Source of the DNA: an uncultured Acidobacteriota bacterium
Lineage (GTDB): Bacteria; Acidobacteriota; Vicinamibacteria; Marinacidobacterales; SMYC01
Assembly: GCA_947259165.1 (NCBI GenBank)
Contig: CAMYKY010000068.1
Location: 1-35,390, forward strand
Reading direction: 5' to 3'
Length of the DNA stretch: 35,390 bases
This document shows, one piece after another, positions 7,902 through 14,882 of this stretch. The notes beneath the pieces were generated by a model. The model ran no database searches. It was not told the DNA's origin and saw nothing but the letters and a program-made list of their open reading frames with translations. The first letter of the stretch is position 1. Each line of letters starts with the position of its first letter. The translations under genes were made by a program, and so were the position numbers.

Positions 7902-8924
7902 CTACCGTCTAACCGAGCTCAACCCCACGAACGCACCGCCGTTTTCCCGGCACAAAAGTCTCATGAGCATTGCAAAGCGCACGCCCGTGTTTTCTTGAAA
8001 TCCGATCCGGGAGAACATGACGGGGAAACCGATGCCGTGAATGCGCACCAGGCGGTTGCCGTCTTTGTCTCGTCTGTTGATGCGGTCTACCGTTTCGATG
8101 ACCTGGTCGACGGAATCACCGGTGAATTCGTCGCCGAAGACGTAGAGGCTGATCTTCTTGTCGGGTGATGCGAAGGCTCGGATCGCCCGGGTGATGCCTT
8201 CTACCGGGCTCGAGTTGCTAAACGGCGCCCAGGTACTTAATCGATCGAGGATGACCTTCCGACGGCCCGGGGTGTCCGGAATCCACTTTCCGGAGTAGTT
8301 CCGGAACATGTACTGGCCCATGTCGTTCATGACTTGGATGCCCTTGACCTTTGGGTAGATGTTGAGCACTTCCTGCATCTTCCTGGTGACCTGGTGCCAC
8401 GCGTAGTTGTGCATACTGCCAGAGGTATCGATGATGAAAATGATGTACTCGCTGTCGACGGGAATGCCTCCGACTGTGGAGTCGCTCTGCTGGCGCCGAT
8501 AACTCCTTCCGAGGAGCCGTTGCATCTCTTCCGTCAACTCCTGTTGCGCGGCGACAAGCCGGCCTTCGACGACGTCGTTCACCTCCGACAACTCTTGGGT
8601 AGCCGCGAACTCGCCTTGGATCTTGGAGAGATCACCTCGCAATCGCGCGACGGCCTCACGCTCGGTCGAAAGTTGCTCGACCTTCGTCCTCAAGTCGCGT
8701 TCGAAAACGTTGGTTTCACCCCGGATCTCGAAGAGCTCTTCCTGGAGCTTGGCCACCAGTCCTTCGAGCTCGACGCGGAGGTCTTCGAGCGCGCGAGGCT
8801 CGCCAATCTTCGTGAGCACGAGTAGCAGAATAATCGCCCCGAACCCGCAGCAGATCACATCGAGAAACGAAAGACTGAAGCCGTCGAAGCTATCGCGACG
8901 TTCTCGCTTTTTCCGTCGGCTCAT
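7902..8924 (-). CDS. VWA protein with TolR/MotB-like membrane anchor (second of pair)
   Basis: A 340-residue protein, last gene of the cluster. The N-terminal helix SLSFLDVICCGFGAIILLLV is the single membrane segment; its aspartate (D22) sits like the ion-carrying Asp of MotB and ExbD. Residues about 45-140 are a heptad-rich coiled coil (LEDLRVELEGLVAKLQEELF onward), then a von Willebrand A domain from about 158 with DTSGS (MIDAS start, D166) and a later Asp in VFGDEF; the usual MIDAS threonine is not obvious. The ATG at 8924 overlaps the stop of the first VWA gene (ATGA) and has GGAGGA 6 bases upstream. It is probably inserted with the coiled coil and VWA in the periplasm, paired with the TolQ-like protein. 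Confidence 0.85.
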   Translation of the reverse strand: MSRRKKRERRDSFDGFSLSFLDVICCGFGAIILLLVLTKIGEPRALEDLRVELEGLVAKLQEELFEIRGETNVFERDLRTKVEQLSTEREAVARLRGDLSKIQGEFAATQELSEVNDVVEGRLVAAQQELTEEMQRLLGRSYRRQQSDSTVGGIPVDSEYIIFIIDTSGSMHNYAWHQVTRKMQEVLNIYPKVKGIQVMNDMGQYMFRNYSGKWIPDTPGRRKVILDRLSTWAPFSNSSPVEGITRAIRAFASPDKKISLYVFGDEFTGDSVDQVIETVDRINRRDKDGNRLVRIHGIGFPVMFSRIGFQENTGVRFAMLMRLLCRENGGAFVGLSSVRR

Positions 8925-10012
8925 GGCCAATCCTCCGACGGACTAATGTAGGCACCGCCCGAGAATAGAGCCAGCTTCCAAAACGCGCTCGCGGCCATGG
9001 GGTCCCCTTCCATGGGGAACAAAATGACGTTGATGGGAATCGAATCTCGCAGCTCTTTGGTCGCATCGTTGAAGAGCTCGGCGCGATCCCTTCCGGAGAT
9101 CGTGGCTCTCCTCGGCGGTCGTTGACCCTGGGTTGGTAGCCCATCGACCAGCAAGTAGATGTTGTCGGGAGCCGGACGTAGCGAGCGAAAAGAAGTAAAC
9201 GCGCGGTAGAGATTGGTCCCGTCTGCGGGAATAACGGTCTGCAGGTGTTGGATCGCCTCATCGAGCGCTTCGCGATCGCCACCGTCGAGCCACTCGTGGT
9301 TTTTGCCAGGAACGACGGATGCTGATTGGGTGTTGAACGTATAGATTTGGAATCGGCTGTCGGTTGGGATCTGCGTCGTTATCCATTCGACTGTGGATAC
9401 GGCTTGCTGCCACTTTTCCGACCGCTTCTTGATATCGTCGGATTGGTTGCGACGCCGCACGACGTTGACGATGGTGTCGTCGAGCATGCTGGCCGACGAA
9501 TCGACGAGAATGAGAATGCGGCGTCCTCCCACCTTGAGTCCGGTCAGGTATTGGCGGTCGCCGTCGCCGACGAAGCTGCGATTTCGATCGCCCGGAGTCT
9601 CTTCGCTAGGGACCGACGCCGACAGGCGTTTGACTTCGTCCTCGAGAGTTTTGAGGTCGGTTTTGAGTTTGTTGACATGTTCCTGCCGCGCCAACGTCGA
9701 GTCCTCGTAGGTCGCGAGCTCTTCCTGGACTGCGGTGAGGGTCTCGATGAGACGCCGCGACAGGCCCGCGGCGAGGACGTTTTCCTGGTCGATTTCTTCG
9801 ACCGAGTTTCTGAGCTCGACGAGGTCGACATAGCCTTCGAGGACTTCTGTCTCCAGGAGGTCGACTTCGCCTTGCAGGTCGGCTGTCATTTGGCCCGACA
9901 CTTTGCCGAAGCTTGCGTTGATGATCATGAAGAACAAAACGACTGCTCCGAAGCCGCAGGTCATGGCGTCCAGAAACGACAGGCTGAAGACCGTGATACG
10001 CCTCCGGGCCAT
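8921..10012 (-). CDS. VWA protein with TolR/MotB-like membrane anchor (first of pair)
   Basis: A 363-residue protein built like its downstream neighbour: a helix ITVFSLSFLDAMTCGFGAVV with aspartate D15, a coiled coil (about 40-130, LQGEVDLLETEVLEGYVDLV onward) and a von Willebrand A domain (about 160-363). The MIDAS looks complete: DSSAS after ILILV, a threonine in PADGTNLYRAF and an aspartate in YLLVDGLPTQ. The helix resembles that of MotB/ExbD, where the Asp carries protons, so I infer this is the stator partner of the TolQ-like subunit two genes upstream, with VWA replacing the usual TolR or OmpA domain. Its start overlaps the stop of the Hsp70-FHA gene by one base (TAATG). The pair probably arose by tandem duplication and may form a heterodimer. 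Confidence 0.88.
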   Translation of the reverse strand: MARRRITVFSLSFLDAMTCGFGAVVLFFMIINASFGKVSGQMTADLQGEVDLLETEVLEGYVDLVELRNSVEEIDQENVLAAGLSRRLIETLTAVQEELATYEDSTLARQEHVNKLKTDLKTLEDEVKRLSASVPSEETPGDRNRSFVGDGDRQYLTGLKVGGRRILILVDSSASMLDDTIVNVVRRRNQSDDIKKRSEKWQQAVSTVEWITTQIPTDSRFQIYTFNTQSASVVPGKNHEWLDGGDREALDEAIQHLQTVIPADGTNLYRAFTSFRSLRPAPDNIYLLVDGLPTQGQRPPRRATISGRDRAELFNDATKELRDSIPINVILFPMEGDPMAASAFWKLALFSGGAYISPSEDWP

Positions 10013-11433
10013 TACTCGGCCACCTCGATGAGCTGGACTTCGATCCCGGGGGTCCCGAGTCGCAACGTATCGCCTACCGCGAGTGGGGCGCGCTCTTGCA
10101 CCCGCCGTCCGTTCAGAAACGAGCCGAACTTGCTGTGATCTTCGACGACGACGCGCCCGTTTGCGCGGTAGATGCTGCAGTGGTATCGCGAGACACCTGC
10201 GGTATCTCCGAGAAGATTCAGGCCGCGTTGTTCTTCTGGAATCGACACACCGAGCAAAAACGGCTCGGGCTCGAGCGAGTGCGCGACTCCGTCGTGCAGC
10301 ACGTGGGTGGGGGAGCGCACGTCGTCTCTTTGCCGGTGAAGAATCGGGTCGGGTGCGGACGGCGACCCGTGCTCATCCAGATGGAGACTCGTGAGAAAGG
10401 TCAAAGCGCCCTCGTTGTCCGAGCTTGCCGGGGCGTGCTTCTCGTAGGCGAGCGCTCCTACGGCCGCTGCCTCCGGTGCCAGCACGACCAGCCTGTCGGA
10501 GACATCCCGGACGAGTCGCTCGACGAGACCCGGCAGCCCGCCCAGTCGATGCGACACGAGAAGCGATCCCGGCTCGTCGAATGGCATCACCGACATCGCA
10601 AGAGCGACGATCGCGTCGTAGTAGGGGGCGGCACTCGAAACGAGCTGTTGTCGGCCGAGCGTCACCGAGTACTTCTTGCCGGAGGAGCGCATCGAAAAGC
10701 TCGCTTCGTCGGCGTCGCGTAGCGAATCGACCCACCCCGGTAGCTGGTCGTACAGGTGCTGTTCGCTTTGGGCCGAGTGCAACGGGTCGAATCGGGTTTG
10801 GCGCACAAATGCCTGAGCGACGAACGTTGCCCAGGCATCGTAGAGCGGGACCCATCCAACGGTGTCGTCGACGAGATTCTCTTCACGAACGAGTTGCTCG
10901 TCTCGGGAGATTTTCGCTGCCGCGACCCGGTGGAGGTGAAGGTCGAGATGGCCCACATGAGCCTGGGACCGCGCCGTTTTGTCCTGCCTCCCCGCTGCTG
11001 CCGCCAGGGCGGAATCGATCATCCCACTCACTGGGATACTGCACGCTTGCGCCATGCCGAGAATGAGGCCGAGTTGTTCCAGCGAGTACCAGCCCGGTAC
11101 CGCGAGCACGGCTTCGGTCACGCTGTCATCGCGCTTTATGAGGTTGTCCCAAATTTGTCGCAGGTGGGCGTGCGCGAGATCGGCCCGGCTCAGCTTGTTC
11201 GGAAACGGGCGCGATAGCGGTGAGGTGTCGAGAGAGTCCCAAAAACGCGTGTGTGTGAACCGTGGCTTGAGGCGCGACCGGAGTCGCGCCTCGGCGCCGG
11301 TTACGATGTCAGTGCCATCAACCACCGCGTACCCGGGGCTTTCCGGAACGGCGACTGCATTTTCGGTGCGATCCCAATCGGCCCCAACAGCGGTGATGCC
11401 CGCGTCATTGAGCTCCAAAGCGACTACGGTCAT
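10012..11433 (-). CDS. Hsp70/actin-fold ATPase fused to FHA domain
   Basis: A 473-residue cytoplasmic protein with two parts. Residues about 1-345 follow the Hsp70/actin ATPase plan: a first strand (TVVALELNDAGITAVG), a connecting region EAVLAVPGWYSLEQLGLILG then IDSALAAAAG that mirrors the Hsp70 VPAYF and EPTAAALAYG segments, a degraded phosphate-2 strand (HVGHLDLHLHRVAAAKI) and an adenosine-type turn (LLVSHRLGGLPGLVERL). The first glycine-rich loop is poor, so ATP hydrolysis is uncertain. Residues about 395-473 are a canonical FHA domain: VSRYHCSIY, VVVEDHSKFGSFLNGRRV, LAVGDTLRLG. FHA binds phosphothreonine, so the product of the upstream kinase is the obvious ligand. It lies 10 bases after the TolQ-like gene and is coupled to the VWA gene. 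Confidence 0.82.
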   Translation of the reverse strand: MTVVALELNDAGITAVGADWDRTENAVAVPESPGYAVVDGTDIVTGAEARLRSRLKPRFTHTRFWDSLDTSPLSRPFPNKLSRADLAHAHLRQIWDNLIKRDDSVTEAVLAVPGWYSLEQLGLILGMAQACSIPVSGMIDSALAAAAGRQDKTARSQAHVGHLDLHLHRVAAAKISRDEQLVREENLVDDTVGWVPLYDAWATFVAQAFVRQTRFDPLHSAQSEQHLYDQLPGWVDSLRDADEASFSMRSSGKKYSVTLGRQQLVSSAAPYYDAIVALAMSVMPFDEPGSLLVSHRLGGLPGLVERLVRDVSDRLVVLAPEAAAVGALAYEKHAPASSDNEGALTFLTSLHLDEHGSPSAPDPILHRQRDDVRSPTHVLHDGVAHSLEPEPFLLGVSIPEEQRGLNLLGDTAGVSRYHCSIYRANGRVVVEDHSKFGSFLNGRRVQERAPLAVGDTLRLGTPGIEVQLIEVAE

Positions 11434-11443
11434 CTCGCGTCGC

Positions 11444-12241
11444 CTACGGCACCTGAAGGTGCTCGATCAAATGTTGGTCGAGGTAGGTCTCCGTGTCGAG
11501 GACCAGACGTTCTTGCTGTAGTTGAAGCTGGTGGAGCAAGAACATGAGCACGATGCTGATCAAAAGCGCGATGAACGTCGAATTGAATGCAACTCCCAGA
11601 CTTTGGGTCACCCCGGCGATATCCCCCTCCACCGCCTTGTGGGCCTGGCCGAGGGCCTCACCGATACCGCGGACCGTGCCGATGAATCCGATGGATGGGA
11701 TCGCCCAAGCAATGTAGCGAACCATCGAAAGCTCGGACTCCAGTCGACCCGATTCGGATTCGCAGACGTCGTGAGTTGTGGTGGAGACGTCCTGAATGTT
11801 CCGCGTCGCCCGGAACCGGTGGAGCCCGGACAGAATCGAGCGAGGCAACAACAGCCGCTGCTCGGAATCAGGAAGCGACTGAATTTGCCGAGCGTATTCT
11901 CGGGCGTCCTCCGGCAAAATCTTCGTCCCGTCGCCGACGGGGATGAGATCCATTTCGAGCAGCCGGTGCTCTCGGGAGGTGAGGACGCCTTTGTAGGCCA
12001 TGATGGCGATGGCCCAGAACATGAGGACGAAGCAGGCTTCCTGTTCGAAGTCGCGGATGATCACCCAGGCGGAGCGCTCCTGGACGTACGTCGGGTCGGA
12101 TTCCATCATCACGCGCTGCTCCGCAAGAAGGACGTCGGCCTTCGGTCTCACGACCAACACGTACGCGGCGTGGATCACAATCGCCGCAATGATCAAAGAC
12201 AAGGACTGATAGACGAACTCGACGGGATACGACTTTTTCAT
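11444..12241 (-). CDS. TolQ/ExbB/MotA-family proton channel subunit
   Basis: A 265-residue inner membrane protein with four hydrophobic segments (about 9-31, 68-87, 176-195, 216-238). The signature lies in the third and fourth: WAIPSIGFIGTVRGIGEALG then VTQSLGVAFNSTFIALLISI, the conserved pattern of the TolQ/ExbB/MotA family, including the T in VAFNSTF that lines the ion path in ExbB and TolQ. Length and layout fit MotA-like members with two extra N-terminal helices. Family members form a pentamer around a dimer of the TolR/ExbD/MotB type and turn proton flow into movement; no separate TolR or ExbD gene exists here, and the two VWA proteins have the matching helix. The ATG directly follows the stop codon of the 62-residue peptide gene. 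Confidence 0.9.
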   Translation of the reverse strand: MKKSYPVEFVYQSLSLIIAAIVIHAAYVLVVRPKADVLLAEQRVMMESDPTYVQERSAWVIIRDFEQEACFVLMFWAIAIMAYKGVLTSREHRLLEMDLIPVGDGTKILPEDAREYARQIQSLPDSEQRLLLPRSILSGLHRFRATRNIQDVSTTTHDVCESESGRLESELSMVRYIAWAIPSIGFIGTVRGIGEALGQAHKAVEGDIAGVTQSLGVAFNSTFIALLISIVLMFLLHQLQLQQERLVLDTETYLDQHLIEHLQVP

Positions 12242-12430
12242 TCAGATATCCACTGGAAATGAGATCGCGCTGTCGGCCGGAACTTTTTCCGTGGGGACGA
12301 AGTCTTCGTCCTCGGTCTGCGTTTTGGGTGACGGTTGAGAGCTTTCTTGCTCGGGGCCCACGGTGGCGCTTGCCACGAGCGAGCCGCTAGCCAGAAGCGA
12401 CACTGCGAGTGAATACGCTAGCCATTTCAT
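12242..12430 (-). CDS. Small exported peptide of the VWA/TolQ cluster
   Basis: A 62-residue product with a clear signal peptide (KWLAYSLAVSLLASGSLVASA, about residues 2-22) and an acidic mature tail of about 40 residues (QTEDEDFVPTEKVPADSAIS) ending FPVDI. It starts 4 bases after the stop of the FHA-PEGA-SUMF1 gene and its stop abuts the ATG of the TolQ-like gene, so the position and tight packing support a real gene. No family recognised. The size and location suggest a periplasmic accessory subunit that contacts the PEGA, VWA or channel proteins. Confidence 0.75.
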   Translation of the reverse strand: MKWLAYSLAVSLLASGSLVASATVGPEQESSQPSPKTQTEDEDFVPTEKVPADSAISFPVDI

Positions 12431-12434
12431 CGTC

Positions 12435-14882
12435 TTACTCCAAGTATCTCGCGATCCGAAACCCGACGTCGGGCCGGGGTTTGTTGCCGTAATCGCGAAA
12501 GCTCAGTCGGAGCTGGGTCACGCTGCCGTGCGTCCAGCTGGCGCCGCGAATGGTGTGAAACTCTCCTTCATTGGGGCCCATCGGATCCTGCAGGACCTTG
12601 GCCGTGCCCGATGGGTAGATGGTGTAGAGGTCGTGAACCCATTCGGCGACGTTGCCGCCCAGGTTGAAGATGCCGAGCGCGTTGGGTCGAAAACTGTCGA
12701 CCGGCGCCGTAACGGGAAACGTGTCGTTGTAGTTAGGGATCGTCGTCGTCACCAAACCCTTCGCTGACTCGTCGGCGTAGTTGCCCGAGCCCGGGGCGAC
12801 GGGGAGCGCACGCCCCCAAGGATACTTGAGCTTGTCGCCATCGGGGTAGCGTGCCACCAACGCCCACTCCGCTTCCGTCGGAAGCCGATAGCCGGTCGTG
12901 GGAGTAGGAGACGCCACGAGTTTCCCCCCGGTGTTCACGTAGGCCAACGGCAGCGACTCTTGCTCGCTCAACCAGTTGCAGTAGGCAGCCGCGTCCTGCC
13001 ACGTAACCCGGGCGACTGGGTGATGATCAACTTCGAGGTTGTGCCCCGAAACGGCGCCGGAGCGATGTCCGTTTCGAAATTCCCGAAACTGCCGGTTGCT
13101 GATCTCCATCGTCGACATGTAGAACGCGCGCGTGAGCTCGACGGTTCGCAGCGATTCGTTGGCGCGTCTTCCTGGTTCGCGTCGTGACGCTCCCATCTCG
13201 AATCGCTTGGGTTGGATGAGTCTGAGCTCGTGACCTTTGGACGTTTTGATGAGCGGGAGTATCGACGCGGCTTTGACTTCAGCGGTCGTTTTGAGGTCGA
13301 CTTCGATCGTTTGCGGGAATCCGGGCCGCGGCGTTATGTCGGTTGCAAAGCTTTCGTACCGTTCTTTTTTGATCTCGATCCGATGGGGTGCGGCGGGAAG
13401 GCTCAGGACCTGTTTCGCGGCTCCGCGCCGCTCACCGTTGATGTAGAGCTCGGCATCCGGAGGATCGACGATGAGCTCGACCTCGCCGAGCTTGGGCTCG
13501 AGTCGCACGGTCACGGTCTCGGTTGTCGAGGACTCGACCGAGACGTCTCGGGTGAGAGGATCATAACCGGCGCGAGATACCTCGAGCTGATAGGTCTCTC
13601 CCGGAGCAAGGTCGAGCTCAACCGGAGTCTGGCCTTGATACTCGCCATTGAGCGTGACGTTGGCGGAGTCGGGAACGCTGAGAAGAGAGAGTGTGCCGTC
13701 CATTTGCGACAATGGTACGGACGGCAGCGTTTGCGGTTGGCCAGCGACGACGTGGACGCGGCCACGGTAGGGCTTGTACCCTGCCATCACGACTTCATAG
13801 TCGTGCGTGCCTTCGATGACGTTCGCGGTCACGGGTGTTGGCCCGTACGGCTTTCCCGCGACTCGAATCTTGGCGCCTTGTGGCTCGGAGTGAAACGTCA
13901 CCGCGGCCCAGCGGGGCTCGAGCGATGCCTCGAGATTCACGAGCGTGCCCTCGCCCTCGACGAGCACTTCGGTTTGAAAGTCGCGATAGCCCGACGCCTG
14001 GATGTGCACCTGGTGCTCTCCCGGCTCGAGCTCTATCGGCTCGAGTGGGGACGTGCCGACTTCCGCTCCGTCGATCGTCACCACGGCGCCTTTATTCGGG
14101 ACGGTGGCGATCGCAAGCCGACCCGGAAGCCGTTGCATCGAGAACTCGTACGTTGGGTTGCGTGCGTCCCCGACTTCGATGGGTGCCTCGAGCTTGCGGT
14201 AGCCCTCTTTCTCGGCGACAACCGTGTAAGCGCCACGATGCATCAGGAAGCGACCGCCGAGCTCGAGGACGAACGGGCCTCCCTCGACAACGACGCTCTG
14301 GGGCTCGGGCTCGATGGCGATGTCCACGACGCGCGCGTTGAACAGCGCCCACGCCGTGCCGCCCAGCACAACCATTCCGCCCCAAAAAATCAGTGCCCCC
14401 ACACCGAGACGTCGGCGCGAGCGCTTCGCCGCGCCTAGAGGCTTGGGCGTAAACGCGATCGGTTTCACGGTATCGCCCCGCGGCGGTTCGACCGCCGCTT
14501 TCGACGCGCCCGGAACCAATAACACCGGCGGGTCCGTCGCTTTTTCGTGGGCTTTGCCGACGCAAAAACGAAAACCCGAATCTCTTGCTTCGATTTCGAT
14601 TCGGACGGGTCCGATCAGAACAACATCCCCGTCGCGCAGCCACTGTGACGACACGACCGCGGCGCCGTTACACGACACGCGACCGTTGGCGGGCTGAACG
14701 AATACCTCACCGTCGGACAGGCCCAAATGAGCCAGTGGGGCGTTCCCGCCGGAGGTCTCGAGGGCGGCCGCAGCGATGTCGGCGTCGGCTCCACCGACGG
14801 CGAGTGGGAACGCGCTCGTTTCGATCCGGCGACGGGTGCCGTCCGCTTCGCGGATGAAGAAACGCTCCGCCGAGGAGGTCAT
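12435..14882 (-). CDS. Membrane protein: FHA-like, PEGA repeats, SUMF1-like domain
   Basis: An 815-residue scaffold. Residues about 1-105 form an FHA-like beta sandwich with the GRxS signature lost (NGRVSCNGAAVVSSQWLRDG), then a linker and one membrane helix (159-181, LGVGALIFWGGMVVLGGTAW). Outside the membrane are five PEGA repeats (about 190-240, 250-300, 312-370, 390-445, 457-510; for example VTIDGAEVGTSPL, VTLNGEYQGQTPV, LYINGERRGAA), then a formylglycine-generating-enzyme-like SUMF1 domain (about 550-815; FEMGASRREPG, EISNRQFREF, GYRLPTEAEWALVAR, LGGNVAEWVHDLY, IRGASWTHGSVTQLRLSFRD). The paired catalytic cysteines of true FGE are missing from the last motif, so this is likely a binding module. 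It starts inside the stop codon of the kinase gene (ATGA). Confidence 0.9.
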   Translation of the reverse strand: MTSSAERFFIREADGTRRRIETSAFPLAVGGADADIAAAALETSGGNAPLAHLGLSDGEVFVQPANGRVSCNGAAVVSSQWLRDGDVVLIGPVRIEIEARDSGFRFCVGKAHEKATDPPVLLVPGASKAAVEPPRGDTVKPIAFTPKPLGAAKRSRRRLGVGALIFWGGMVVLGGTAWALFNARVVDIAIEPEPQSVVVEGGPFVLELGGRFLMHRGAYTVVAEKEGYRKLEAPIEVGDARNPTYEFSMQRLPGRLAIATVPNKGAVVTIDGAEVGTSPLEPIELEPGEHQVHIQASGYRDFQTEVLVEGEGTLVNLEASLEPRWAAVTFHSEPQGAKIRVAGKPYGPTPVTANVIEGTHDYEVVMAGYKPYRGRVHVVAGQPQTLPSVPLSQMDGTLSLLSVPDSANVTLNGEYQGQTPVELDLAPGETYQLEVSRAGYDPLTRDVSVESSTTETVTVRLEPKLGEVELIVDPPDAELYINGERRGAAKQVLSLPAAPHRIEIKKERYESFATDITPRPGFPQTIEVDLKTTAEVKAASILPLIKTSKGHELRLIQPKRFEMGASRREPGRRANESLRTVELTRAFYMSTMEISNRQFREFRNGHRSGAVSGHNLEVDHHPVARVTWQDAAAYCNWLSEQESLPLAYVNTGGKLVASPTPTTGYRLPTEAEWALVARYPDGDKLKYPWGRALPVAPGSGNYADESAKGLVTTTIPNYNDTFPVTAPVDSFRPNALGIFNLGGNVAEWVHDLYTIYPSGTAKVLQDPMGPNEGEFHTIRGASWTHGSVTQLRLSFRDYGNKPRPDVGFRIARYLE

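Noticed and set aside
13212..14438. Plus-strand open frame of 408 codons
   Set aside because: It is antisense to the FHA-PEGA-SUMF1 gene; its Arg/Asp/Val-rich composition reflects the complement of the PEGA repeats.
12435..14882. Active formylglycine-generating enzyme for sulfatases
   Set aside because: The cysteine pair is missing, and the only alkaline phosphatase superfamily enzyme nearby has a Thr nucleophile motif, not the sulfatase CxPxR motif.
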